A DNA stretch of 64,000 nucleotides. Source: MFD01275-c22 sp963705885. Lineage in GTDB: Bacteria > Actinomycetota > Actinomycetes > JACCUZ01. The stretch is taken from NCBI GenBank assembly GCA_963705885.1, contig OY970120.1, positions 1,860,001-1,924,000 of the forward strand, written 5' to 3'. Shown in pieces: positions 31,613 to 40,517 of this stretch. A program made the position numbers and the translations under genes. Position 1 is the first letter of the stretch. The number at the start of each line of letters is the position of its first letter. A model generated the notes under the pieces. It did no database searches and was not told where the DNA came from. It saw only the letters and a program-made list of their open reading frames with translations.

Positions 31613-33787
31613 TCAGTCGCCGACGCCCGCCGGCTCCCGCTCGCGCTCCGGCCGCCGCGGCTCGGGGACCGCGGCGTGCGGCTCGACCCGCAGCGTCCGG
31701 GCGGCCCACGCGGGCAGCCACCAGTTCCACCGGCCGAACAGCGACACGAGCGCAGGCACCAGCAGCGCACGCACGACCGTCGCGTCGAGCAGGATGCCGA
31801 TGCCCAGCGCCGTGGCGAACACCTTGATGTCGGTGCCCGGCGACGTGGACAGGGCCATGAATGCCAGGAACAGGATGAGTGCCGCGCCGGTGACGAGGCG
31901 CCCGGTGCGGGCGAGACCGATGACGACCGCGTCGTCGGTGTCACCCGTCTTGTCGTACTCCTCACGCATCCGGGCGAGGATGAACACCTCGTAGTCCATC
32001 GACAGCCCGAACAGGAACGCGAAGATCAGCACCGGCAGCCAGAACGTCACGGCACCGGTCGGCGCGATGCCGAAGATCTGCTCCGAGCCGAAGCCCTCCT
32101 GCCAGAACAGCACGACCGCACCGAAGGTCGCCGCGACCGAGATGACGTTGAGCAGCACCGCCTTGACCGGGAGCAGGATCGACCGGAAGGTCCGCACCAG
32201 CAGCACGAACGTCACCAGGGCGATCAGCCCGAGGGTGTAGGGGAAGTTCTTGTACACCGCGTCGATGTAGTCGAGCACCGTGGCGCCGACGCCGGCGATG
32301 CCGACGACACCCGGCACGCCCGAGACGGCGTCGTCCACCCGGCGCACGACCTCGGCCTTCGTCGAGTCGACCGCCTCGTCGTCGGGGATGACCGCCACCA
32401 GCGCGGCCGAGTCGGTGCGCCACTGCGCGTTGTCGGGGGCGAACGCGGCCGCGACCCCGGACACGCCACCCGCGCGCTCGACGACCTCGTCGGCGGACCC
32501 GGCCGGGTCGTCGCCGGCGACCAGGACCTCGAGGGGTGACACCACGCCCGCAGGCACCCCGCCGTCCTTCAGCTTCTGCAGGGTGTCGAAGACCGGGCCG
32601 CCGCTTGCCAGCGACGACGTCTGCGCTTGGCCGATCTTGATGCCGAAGACGGGGACCACCAGCGCCGCGAGGAAGGCGACGGCCAGGCCGGCGGCGACCC
32701 AGCGCCACCGCACGATGACCCGCGCCCACGCCGTCCACCCGCGCGACTGCCTGCCCTCGTGGCGGATGCGCGGCCAGTCGACCCGCGGGCCGATGCCGCC
32801 CAGCAGCGCCGGCAGCAGGGTCAGGATGACCAGCGTGCTCACGAGCGGGATGAGCATGCCGCCCAGACCCATGCTGCGCAGCAACGGCACGGGGATCACG
32901 AGCAGGGCGCACAGGCTGATCGCGACCGTTCCGGCGCTCGCGACCACGGCGTGCCCGGCGTACTGCATCGCCACGACGACCGCGGCATGGTTGTCGAGGC
33001 CGTGCGCACGCTCCTCGCGCCACCGGTTGACGACGAGCAGCGAGTAGTCGACCGCGACACCGAGCCCGACCAGCGCGATGAGGAACTGGACGACGAAGCT
33101 CACGTCGAGGACGTAGGTCCCCAGGAGCACGATCGTGAACGTCGTGAGGATCGACACGGCCGCGATGAGCAGGGGAACGAGCGCGAGCAGCGACGCGAAC
33201 AGGAACAGCAGCACCGTCAGCGCGCCGAGCCCGGCCAGGATCGTGTCGACGAGCAGGCTCGGCTCCTCGGGGTCCTCGGACCCCTGGGCGAGCAGGTTGT
33301 AGCCGGTGACGCCCCACTCGAACCCGGACTCGGCGCTCGCTTCGTCGAGGATGGGCTCCATGGCGACGTCGGGGCCGACGTCGGTGAAGCTCTCGAACGG
33401 CTCGGGGTAGACCAGCGCGTAGGTGGTGCGGCCGTCCTCGGTCAGGAAGACCGGGTCACGGGTGTCGGCGTAGCTGACCATGCGGGTGGCCGGCAGCGCC
33501 TCGCGGACCTCGTCGAGGACCGGGGTGATGCGGTCGAGCTCGGCGTCGACGGTGGTGCCCTCGGGCACCGTCACGACGGCGATTGTCGGCGGGTTGGAGC
33601 CCCCGTTGTCGAACGTCTCGAGGATCTGCTTCTCGGTCTCGTAGCCCGGCTGCCCGGGCAGCGAGAAGTCGACCGTGAGCCGCTCGGCGGTGCGGCCGGC
33701 GGCGGCCCCGCCGACCACGAACATCACGAGCCAGAACAGCATCACCAGGCGCCGGTGGTGCAGGACGAACTCGGCGAGACGGACCAT
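31613..33787 (-). CDS. MMPL-family (RND-type) transporter
   Basis: 724 residues with two homologous halves, each with one span, a large external loop, then five or more spans (12 in total). Conserved MMPL sequences include VDYSLLVVNRWREE in the first half and LSMDYEVFILARMREEYD in the second, the latter with the Asp-Tyr proton-relay pair. Such proteins export lipids or drugs using the proton gradient. The C-terminus ends in a Pro/Arg/Glu-rich cytoplasmic tail. ATG start. The 183-bp upstream gap carries a short tandem repeat. Confidence 0.92.
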   Translation of the reverse strand: MVRLAEFVLHHRRLVMLFWLVMFVVGGAAAGRTAERLTVDFSLPGQPGYETEKQILETFDNGGSNPPTIAVVTVPEGTTVDAELDRITPVLDEVREALPATRMVSYADTRDPVFLTEDGRTTYALVYPEPFESFTDVGPDVAMEPILDEASAESGFEWGVTGYNLLAQGSEDPEEPSLLVDTILAGLGALTVLLFLFASLLALVPLLIAAVSILTTFTIVLLGTYVLDVSFVVQFLIALVGLGVAVDYSLLVVNRWREERAHGLDNHAAVVVAMQYAGHAVVASAGTVAISLCALLVIPVPLLRSMGLGGMLIPLVSTLVILTLLPALLGGIGPRVDWPRIRHEGRQSRGWTAWARVIVRWRWVAAGLAVAFLAALVVPVFGIKIGQAQTSSLASGGPVFDTLQKLKDGGVPAGVVSPLEVLVAGDDPAGSADEVVERAGGVSGVAAAFAPDNAQWRTDSAALVAVIPDDEAVDSTKAEVVRRVDDAVSGVPGVVGIAGVGATVLDYIDAVYKNFPYTLGLIALVTFVLLVRTFRSILLPVKAVLLNVISVAATFGAVVLFWQEGFGSEQIFGIAPTGAVTFWLPVLIFAFLFGLSMDYEVFILARMREEYDKTGDTDDAVVIGLARTGRLVTGAALILFLAFMALSTSPGTDIKVFATALGIGILLDATVVRALLVPALVSLFGRWNWWLPAWAARTLRVEPHAAVPEPRRPEREREPAGVGD

Positions 33788-33899
33788 CGCTTCTCCAGCG
33801 TGAGATGCCCGGCAGGGCAGGTCGTGGGCCGCGTCGGCGACCGCCCCGAACGCTAGGGGAGGGGTCCGACAGACGTCACCCCGTTTCCCGGGATTTCAG

Positions 33900-33923
33900 G
33901 GTCGGTTCAGGGGTCGGTTCAGG
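33900..33923. repeat. 12-bp direct repeat upstream of the MMPL gene
   Basis: GGTCGGTTCAGG occurs twice head to tail, preceded by another partial TTCAGG. It lies in the gap between the MMPL start and the 3' end of the glucosidase gene, about 110-140 nt upstream of the MMPL start. Possible regulator-binding direct repeat; nothing else suggests a regulator. Confidence 0.35.
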
Positions 33924-33970
33924 GGATCCCGCGGGCGCGCGACCACGTGCCCCGCGGGAGCCGGCCGCGC

Positions 33971-35542
33971 TCAGCCCAGCCGCAGCCAGGCGGCGGCGTC
34001 GGCCGGCAGCCGGCCGTCGTGGAGCGGCTCGCTGGCGAGGACGACCGCGTCGTGGCCCGGCACCGCCACCGCGTCGCTCCCCGTGTTGGCGACGCACACC
34101 ACCTCGCCGCCGGAAGTCGTGCGCCGCCGGAACGCCAGCGACCCCGCGGGGCTGTCCAGCCACTCGAGGTCGAAGCCCAGCAGGTTCGACCGGCGGAACG
34201 CGAGCGCCTCCCGGTAGAGCCCGAGCGTCGAGCCCGCCACCCCGGACTGCGCCTGCACCGAGATCGCCGACCAGGCCGACGGCTGCGGCAGCCACGGCTC
34301 GCCGGGCCCGAAGCCCAGCGACGGCCCGTCGGTGGTCCACGGCACCGGGACGCGGCAGCCGTCGCGGCCGCGCACGGTGTGGCCCGACCGCAGCCAGGTG
34401 GGGTCCTGCAGCAGCTCCTCGGGGATGTCCTCGACCTCCTCGAGGCCGAGCTCCTCGCCCTGGTAGACGTAGGCGCCCCCCGGCAGCGCGAGCATGAGCA
34501 GCGCGGCGGCCCGGGCGCGCCGCAGCCCGGTCTCCCCGCCGCCGTAGCGGGTGACCTCGCGCGTCACGTCGTGGTTGGCGAGCACCCACGTCGTGGGCGC
34601 GCCGAACGCCGAGTCGGCGTCGAGGCACCGGTCCACCACCGCCCGCAGCTCTGCGGCGTCCCACTCGCACTTGAGGAAGTCGAAGTTGAACGCGCTGTGC
34701 AGCTCTCCGGGACGGACGTAGCGCGCCCGGCGCTCGGCGGTGGCCACCCACGCCTCGCCGACGAGCATCCGGTCGCCGTCGTAGGAGTCGGTGACGCGGC
34801 GCCATCCCTCGTAGACCTCGTGGACCTCGTCGCGGTCCCAGAACGGGTGGTCGAGCCGCTTCGTCGGTTCGAGGATGTCCTCGGCGTCCTCGCCGACGTC
34901 GGGCATGGCGGGGTCCTTGGCGAGGCCGTGCGCGACGTCGATGCGGAAGCCGTCGACGCCGCGGTCCATCCAGAAGCGCAGGATGTCGTGGAACTCCTCG
35001 ACGACCTCGTCGTTCGTCCAGTCCAGGTCGGGCTGCTCGGGGGCGAACAGGTGCAGGTACCACTCGCCGTCCGGCACGCGCTCCCAGGCGGGTCCGCCGA
35101 ACACCGAGACCCAGTCGTTCGGCGGCTGGCTGCCACCGCCACGCCCTCGGCGGAACAGGTAGCGCGCGCGGGCCGGCGAGCCCGGCGGCGACGCGAGCGC
35201 CTCCTGGAACCAGACGTGGCGGTCCGAGGTGTGGTTGGGCACCAGGTCCACGATCAGCCGCAGCCCGTGGCCGTGCGCCTCCTTGACCAGGCGCTCGGCC
35301 TCGTCGAGCGAACCGAACAGCGGGTCGATGTCGCGGTAGTCGGCGACGTCGTAGCCGCCGTCGGCCATCGGCGACGGGTAGAACGGCGTGACCCAGACCG
35401 CGTCGACACCCAGGTCGCGCAGGTAGGGCAGCCGGGAGCGGATGCCCTCGAGGTCACCGATGCCGTCGCCGTCGGCGTCGGCGAAGCTGCGGATGTAGAC
35501 CTGGTAGATGACGGCGGTCCGCCACCACTCGTCCCCGCTCAC
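33971..35542 (-). CDS. GH13 alpha-glucosidase
   Basis: 523 residues, cytoplasmic. GH13 motifs: VDLVPNHTS (region I), DGFRIDVAH with the nucleophile Asp (II), MLVGEAWV with the acid/base Glu (III) and LANHDVTR (IV). The N-terminal AVIYQVYIRSFAD is typical of the oligo-1,6-glucosidase/alpha-glucosidase clade. The GTG at 35542 overlaps the globin stop by 4 nt (GTGA), fixing the start against a longer in-frame option. It releases glucose from malto- or isomalto-oligosaccharides. Coupling to a globin gene is odd and may only reflect compact packing. Confidence 0.92.
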   Translation of the reverse strand: MSGDEWWRTAVIYQVYIRSFADADGDGIGDLEGIRSRLPYLRDLGVDAVWVTPFYPSPMADGGYDVADYRDIDPLFGSLDEAERLVKEAHGHGLRLIVDLVPNHTSDRHVWFQEALASPPGSPARARYLFRRGRGGGSQPPNDWVSVFGGPAWERVPDGEWYLHLFAPEQPDLDWTNDEVVEEFHDILRFWMDRGVDGFRIDVAHGLAKDPAMPDVGEDAEDILEPTKRLDHPFWDRDEVHEVYEGWRRVTDSYDGDRMLVGEAWVATAERRARYVRPGELHSAFNFDFLKCEWDAAELRAVVDRCLDADSAFGAPTTWVLANHDVTREVTRYGGGETGLRRARAAALLMLALPGGAYVYQGEELGLEEVEDIPEELLQDPTWLRSGHTVRGRDGCRVPVPWTTDGPSLGFGPGEPWLPQPSAWSAISVQAQSGVAGSTLGLYREALAFRRSNLLGFDLEWLDSPAGSLAFRRRTTSGGEVVCVANTGSDAVAVPGHDAVVLASEPLHDGRLPADAAAWLRLG

Positions 35543-35973
35543 GCGCCACCGCCGTCCCGGCTGTCGTGGTCGCTGTTGACCAGGCTCTGGGCAGCCATCA
35601 CCAGGTAGTCCCACAGCAGCGTGTCGGCCTCGGCTGGGAGCTCGAGCGAGTCGACCGCCTCGCGCATGTGCCGCAGCCACGCGTCGCGCTCGGCGAGGCC
35701 GATGCGGAAGCCGACGTGGCGCATCCGCAGCCGCGGGTGGCCGCGCTGCTCGGAGTAGGTCTTCGGCCCGCCCCAGTACTGCACGAGGAACATCCGCAGC
35801 CGCTCCTCCGCCCCCGAGAGGTCGGGCTCGGGGTAGAGCGGCCGCAGGACCGGGTCGTCGGCCACGCCCGCGTAGAAGCGGTGGACGAGCCGGTGGAAGG
35901 TCTCCTCGCCCCCGACGGCGTCGAAGAAGGTCACCGCGTCGCCGCGGCCGGCCGGAATACTCACGCGCGCCAT
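35539..35973 (-). CDS. glbO: Truncated haemoglobin (group II, GlbO-like)
   Basis: 144 residues from ATG 35973; a GTG three codons later is possible and neither has a good ribosome site. DAVGGEETFHRLVHRFYAGV begins the fold, YWGGPKTYSEQRG is the group II trHb signature, and LRMRHVGF carries the proximal His. It binds O2 or NO in the cytoplasm. It is translationally coupled to the GH13 gene downstream and divergent from osmC with only 49 nt between starts, so the two promoters must overlap. Confidence 0.9.
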   Translation of the reverse strand: MARVSIPAGRGDAVTFFDAVGGEETFHRLVHRFYAGVADDPVLRPLYPEPDLSGAEERLRMFLVQYWGGPKTYSEQRGHPRLRMRHVGFRIGLAERDAWLRHMREAVDSLELPAEADTLLWDYLVMAAQSLVNSDHDSRDGGGA

Positions 35974-36022
35974 CGTGTCATGACAGGGGCACGAACCACC
36001 CAACCCGATCACCGGAGGACAC

Positions 36023-36448
36023 ATGGCCGCCACACGTACCGCCAACGCCCACTGGGAGGGCTCCCTGCTGGAGGGCAAGGGCCGGGTCTCGCTCGACTCG
36101 TCCGGCCTCGGCACGTACGACGTGAGCTGGCCCGCCCGCACCGAGGAGCCGAACGGCGTCACCAGCCCGGAGGAGCTCATCGCGGCCGCGCACTCCACCT
36201 GCTTCTCGATGTCGCTGTCCAACGAGCTGACCAAGGGCGGGCACTCGGTGGAGACGGTCGAGACGAAGGCCGACGTCACGTTCCAGCCCGGCAAGGGCAT
36301 CACCGGGGTGGCGCTGACCGCCCGTGCCGCCGTGCCCGGCCTGTCGGCCGAGGAGTTCGCGACCTTCGCCGAGCTGGCGAAGACCAACTGCCCCGTCAGC
36401 CAGGCTCTCGCCGGCACGACGATCACGCTCGACGCCACGCTCGCCTGA
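36023..36448 (+). CDS. osmC: OsmC-family peroxiredoxin
   Basis: 141 residues, the OsmC length. The two catalytic cysteines lie in AHSTCFSMSLS and NCPVSQAL; the first is the peroxidatic, the second the resolving Cys. Reduces organic hydroperoxides. GGAGG lies 6 nt before the ATG. It shares a very short divergent promoter region with the haemoglobin gene, suggesting common stress control (inference). Confidence 0.92.
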   Translation: MAATRTANAHWEGSLLEGKGRVSLDSSGLGTYDVSWPARTEEPNGVTSPEELIAAAHSTCFSMSLSNELTKGGHSVETVETKADVTFQPGKGITGVALTARAAVPGLSAEEFATFAELAKTNCPVSQALAGTTITLDATLA

Positions 36449-36472
36449 CGACCGGCGCGCCCGCGGGGACGC

Positions 36473-37672
36473 TCAGGTGCCCCGGATGTCCTTGGCCGGG
36501 TCCTCCTCGGTGTCGGTGACGGCCGCCATCTCGCCGGTGTACTCCGAGCGGACCGGCTGCTTCGACGTCTCCGACGCCGGCCGCGGCGCGTCCTGCCGCT
36601 TCGCCGTGGCGGGGCCGGTGTCCGCGGCGGCCGGGGCGTCGGCCCTGGCCTCGGCGGCCTCGCTGCCCGGGCCTTCGGCGCGCATCCACACCGTGCGCTG
36701 AGGGAACGGGATCTCGACGCCGTAGCGGTCGAAGGCCGCCTTGATGCGCTCGCGCAGCGCGCGGGCGACGGCCCACTGCTGCAGCGGCTTGGTCTTGGCG
36801 ACCAGCCGGACGACGATCGCGTCGGCGTCGAGCGCCTCGACGCCCCACACCTCCGGCTCGTCCATGACGAGGTCGCGGTAGTCCTCGTCGGCGTAGAGGT
36901 CCCGCGCCGTCTCGAGGATGATCTCGCGGACCCGCTCGACGTCCTCGTGGTAGGCGACGCCGATGTCGAGCACGGCGCGGGCCCAGCCCTGGCTCATGTT
37001 GCCGACACGCACGATCTCGCCGTTGCGCATGTACCAGACGACACCCGCGACGTCGCGCAGCCGGGTCACGCGCAGCCCCACCGCCTCGACGACCCCCGAC
37101 GCGTCGCCGGCGTCGATCACGTCACCGACGCCGTACTGGTCCTCGAGGATCATGAAGATGCCGGACAGGAAGTCCTTGACCAGGCTCTGGGCGCCGAAGC
37201 CCAGCGCGACGCCGACGATGCCGGCGCTGGCGATCAGGGGCGCGATGCTCACCCCGAGCTCGGCGATGATCATGATCAGCGCGATGCTGGCGATCACACC
37301 GGTGGTGATCGAGCCGAGGACCGAGCCCATCGTCGCCGTCCGCTGGGCCCGGCGCGCGGACAGCAGCGGGCTGTCGCCGAAGAACGCCGACCCCTTGCCG
37401 CGCGCGAGGACCCCGGGGACGTTGCCCTCGGCGGCGCGGGCGGCGAGCCGCTTGATCAGCCGGGCCAGCACGGCGCGCAGCAGCACCGCGATGACGATGA
37501 TCGCCAGGATCTTCAGCGGCTTGACGACGAGCCAGTCCGACGACTCGGCCAGGGTCTGGTTGCCCGTGGTCTTGTAGACCCAGTCGCACCAGGTGCCCTT
37601 CTCGTCGTCGTCCGTGCAGCTGGTGAACTGCAGGGCGTCGACGGGCAGGGACGTGACGGCCGCGAACGGCAC
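36473..37672 (-). CDS. MscS-family mechanosensitive channel
   Basis: 399 residues. An N-terminal external segment with Cys residues is followed by three to four spans. The pore-lining TM3 (ASAGIVGVALGFGAQSLVKD) has the Gly/Ala pattern of MscS and leads into the beta domain (DQYGVGDVI) and alpha/beta domain. The last ~90 residues are an Ala/Pro/Asp-rich cytoplasmic tail. Releases solutes on hypo-osmotic shock. GTG start with GGAGG 7 nt upstream. Converges with osmC. Confidence 0.9.
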   Translation of the reverse strand: MPFAAVTSLPVDALQFTSCTDDDEKGTWCDWVYKTTGNQTLAESSDWLVVKPLKILAIIVIAVLLRAVLARLIKRLAARAAEGNVPGVLARGKGSAFFGDSPLLSARRAQRTATMGSVLGSITTGVIASIALIMIIAELGVSIAPLIASAGIVGVALGFGAQSLVKDFLSGIFMILEDQYGVGDVIDAGDASGVVEAVGLRVTRLRDVAGVVWYMRNGEIVRVGNMSQGWARAVLDIGVAYHEDVERVREIILETARDLYADEDYRDLVMDEPEVWGVEALDADAIVVRLVAKTKPLQQWAVARALRERIKAAFDRYGVEIPFPQRTVWMRAEGPGSEAAEARADAPAAADTGPATAKRQDAPRPASETSKQPVRSEYTGEMAAVTDTEEDPAKDIRGT

Positions 37673-37735
37673 GGGGGGACCTCCAGGGCGTTCGGTATGC
37701 GGGGCGCGGGCCGGTGTCGTGCGGGCGGCCCGACC

Positions 37736-37756
37736 CTGAGGCTAGCGAGGCCTCAG
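37736..37756 (-). terminator. Possible terminator of the prolyl oligopeptidase gene
   Basis: A CTGAGGC/GCCTCAG 7-bp stem with a 7-nt loop at the stop codon of the minus-strand peptidase gene. GC-rich; no U-tract follows. Confidence 0.35.
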
Positions 37757-39837
37757 CCCAGCCCCAGACCCGTCCACCGTGCGGCGAAGGTCAACGTGTC
37801 GACCGTGAGCGCGACCGTGCGGCTCAGCGCCCGCGCGCCGTGACCGACGTCACGCTCGCGGCGCAGCAGCACCGGCCGCTCGCCGGAGGTCGCGTGCTGC
37901 AGCGCCGCGCACATCTTGCGTGCGTGCAGCGGGTCGACGCGGGTGTCGCCGTCGAACACCGTGAACAGCGTCGCCGGGTAGTCGACCCCCTCCCGGACGT
38001 GGTGGTAGGGCGAGTAGCCCAGCAGCCAGGACAGCTCCTCGGGACGCTCGGCGCTGCCGTACTCGTCGGACCACGTGGCGCCGAGGCCGAACCGCTCGTA
38101 GCGCACCATGTCGAGCAGCGGGGCCGAGCACACGACCGCCGCGTAGAGCTCGGGGCGCTGGGTCATCGCGGCACCGACGAGGAGCCCACCGTTGGAGCCG
38201 CCGGAGATCGCCAGGCGGTCGCTGCTCGTCCACCCGTCGGCGACGAGGCGCTCGGCGGCGGCGTGGAAGTCGTCGAACACGTTCTGCTTGTGCTCGCGCA
38301 TCCCGCTGCGGTGCCACTGCTCACCCTCCTCCGAGCCGCCGCGGAGGTTCGCGATCGCGTAGACGCCTCCGGCCTCGACCCAGGCGAGCAGCCCGGCCGA
38401 GTAGCCCGGGGTCATGGGGACGCCGAAGCCGCCGTAGCCGTAGAGCACCGTGGGCCGGGGCTCGTCGGGCTCCTTCGTCGGCGCGATGACCAGCATCCGC
38501 ACCGGGGTGCCGTCGGCCGACGCGTACTCCACCTGCCGCGCATGCACCTCGGGCACCTCGACCGTGCCCGGCGCCGTCGCCCACAGCGACGTCTCGCCGG
38601 CGGACGCGTCGTAGCGGAAGACCGACGACGGGGTCACGTGGTCGGTGTAGCCGAACCACGCCTCGTGCCCGCCCTCGGGACGCTCGCTGAGCCCCGTCAC
38701 CGAGCCCAGCCCCGGCAGGGGCACGGAGCCCGTGCGCTCCCCGGTCGCCAGCGAGTGGACGCTGATCTCGCCCATGGCGTGGCGGGTCCAGCTGCACAGG
38801 AGCACCCCCGACCGCAGGTGCTCGCCGTCGAGGATCGCGTAGCCCTCGAGCACTGCCTCGTCGTCCTCCGGGACCAGCGGCTGCCACGCGTCGTAGGACA
38901 GGGCGTCCGTGCTGGTGACGGCGAGGCGGCCGCGGGGCGCGTCGCGGTCGGTGAACAGGTAGGCGCGACCGTCGCGGCCGACGTGCAGCGACGTGCTCGC
39001 GTCGACGCCCTGCTGCACCACGCGCAGGTCCGGCGCCTCGAGCGACCCGGTCGAGAGGTCGGCCAGCCACAGGTCGTTGCGCGGAGCGGTGCCGGCCGAG
39101 GCGCCGACCACCAGCCAGCGCCCGTCCATGGAGACGGTCACACCGTAGTAGTTGGTCTTGTCCAGGCCCTCGCCGAAGACCAGCGTGTCCTCGCCCGGGT
39201 CGGTGCCGAGACGGTGCAGCCAGACCCGGCGGTGGAACTGCTCCTCGTCGGCGGGGACGCCCACCGGGTCCACCCGGCGCACGTAGTAGAACGCCCCGCC
39301 GCCGGGCAGCCACGCGACGGGGGAGTAGCGCGCGCGGTCGATCGGCCCGTCGACGTGCTGCCCCGTGACCACGTCGAGCACGTGCAGCACCGACTCCTCG
39401 GTGCCACCCGCCGAGAGCTGGTACGCGAGCAGCGCGCCCTCCTTCGACGGCTGCCAGGCGTCCAGGGTCGTCCTGCCCGACGGGTCGAGGGCGACGGGGT
39501 CGACCAGGACCCGTTCCGTGCCATCGGGGTCGACGGTCAGCAGCACGGCGTGCTCCTGCTCGGCGGTGCGCCGCAGGAAGAACTGCCGCTCCCCGCGCCA
39601 CGACGGGGTGCCGACCGTGCCCGCGCCGAGCAGCTCGGTGACCCGCGTGCGCAGCCGGTCGCGCCCCGGGAGGTCGGCGGCGTGCGACGCGAGGAGGTCG
39701 TCCTGCGCGTCGCTCCACGCGCTCGTGTCGGGCGCCGCGTCGTCCTCGAGCCAGCGGTAGGGGTCCGCGACGGTCGTGCCGTGCAGCTCGTCGGCGTCGT
39801 CGCCGCGGCGGGCCTCGGGGTAGTCGGGGCGCGTCAT
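37753..39837 (-). CDS. Prolyl oligopeptidase-family (S9) serine peptidase
   Basis: 694 residues, the POP length. The N-terminal half (~60-400) is a seven-bladed propeller; YRWLED near residue 27 is the conserved entry. The C-terminal hydrolase domain has the nucleophile in GGSNGG, Asp in FDGDTRVDP and His in DVGHG. Cleaves short peptides after proline in the cytoplasm; there is no signal sequence. The ATG at 39837 was chosen because the domain begins normally from there and the upstream frame is antisense to the HNH gene. Confidence 0.93.
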   Translation of the reverse strand: MTRPDYPEARRGDDADELHGTTVADPYRWLEDDAAPDTSAWSDAQDDLLASHAADLPGRDRLRTRVTELLGAGTVGTPSWRGERQFFLRRTAEQEHAVLLTVDPDGTERVLVDPVALDPSGRTTLDAWQPSKEGALLAYQLSAGGTEESVLHVLDVVTGQHVDGPIDRARYSPVAWLPGGGAFYYVRRVDPVGVPADEEQFHRRVWLHRLGTDPGEDTLVFGEGLDKTNYYGVTVSMDGRWLVVGASAGTAPRNDLWLADLSTGSLEAPDLRVVQQGVDASTSLHVGRDGRAYLFTDRDAPRGRLAVTSTDALSYDAWQPLVPEDDEAVLEGYAILDGEHLRSGVLLCSWTRHAMGEISVHSLATGERTGSVPLPGLGSVTGLSERPEGGHEAWFGYTDHVTPSSVFRYDASAGETSLWATAPGTVEVPEVHARQVEYASADGTPVRMLVIAPTKEPDEPRPTVLYGYGGFGVPMTPGYSAGLLAWVEAGGVYAIANLRGGSEEGEQWHRSGMREHKQNVFDDFHAAAERLVADGWTSSDRLAISGGSNGGLLVGAAMTQRPELYAAVVCSAPLLDMVRYERFGLGATWSDEYGSAERPEELSWLLGYSPYHHVREGVDYPATLFTVFDGDTRVDPLHARKMCAALQHATSGERPVLLRRERDVGHGARALSRTVALTVDTLTFAARWTGLGLG

Positions 39838-39990
39838 GGCCGACACCCTACGGGCGCCCGATCCGCCGCCACGGGAGGCGGCTCCGGCCCAGGTGGTGGC
39901 GGTGCGGGGGGTGATCGGGGGACACTGGACCCAGGCGACCCGGCACGGGCAGGTTGACGGATGTGTCGGGCCTCTCGCTGGGAGGCGCGG

Positions 39991-40515
39991 GTGAGACACG
40001 CTCTGGTGCTCAACGCGACGTACGAACCGCTGTGCGTCGTGCCCGCACGGCGCGCGCTGCTCCTCGTCCTGATGCACAAGGCCGTCGCCGTCGAGGACTC
40101 CGGCACCGTGCTGCACAGCGCGGCCCTGTCGATCAGTGCGCCGTCGGTCGTACGCCTCACCCGCTACGTGCGCATCGCCTTCCGCGGCCCGGTCCCTCTC
40201 ACGAGACGGGCCGTCTTCGTGCGCGACGGCGGGCGCTGCGTCTACTGCGGCACCACCGCCACGAGCATCGACCACGTGGTGCCCCGCAGCCGGGGGGGCC
40301 GGCACGAGTGGGGCAACGTGGTCTCCGCGTGCCGCCGGTGCAACCACGTGAAGGCCGACCGCACCGTCGCCGATCTCGGCTGGCGGCTGCACCCGCCGCA
40401 GGAGCCGTCGGGGACGGCGTGGCGGATCCTCGGGACCGGGCGCTCCGACCCCTGCTGGGCGCCCTACCTCGAGGCCTACGGCGGTCAGGCTGTGGCCCGG
40501 GTGGCCACGGCCTGA
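39991..40515 (+). CDS. HNH endonuclease domain protein
   Basis: 174 residues. VLNATYEPLCVVPARRALLLVLMHKA is the conserved N-terminal part of a widespread actinobacterial HNH protein. The nuclease motif is CVYCG...IDHVVPRSRGG...CRRCNHVK, with two zinc-binding CxxC pairs and the catalytic His. GTG 39991 has GGAGG 5 nt upstream and is preferred over the ATG at 39961. Housekeeping context and lack of phage genes suggest a chromosomal function, not a mobile one. Followed by an amidase gene after 2 nt. Confidence 0.88.
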   Translation: MRHALVLNATYEPLCVVPARRALLLVLMHKAVAVEDSGTVLHSAALSISAPSVVRLTRYVRIAFRGPVPLTRRAVFVRDGGRCVYCGTTATSIDHVVPRSRGGRHEWGNVVSACRRCNHVKADRTVADLGWRLHPPQEPSGTAWRILGTGRSDPCWAPYLEAYGGQAVARVATA

Positions 40516-40517
40516 CG

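Noticed and set aside
39991..40515. Homing or phage HNH nuclease
   Set aside because: No intron, intein or phage neighbours; the N-terminal region matches a housekeeping actinobacterial HNH protein.
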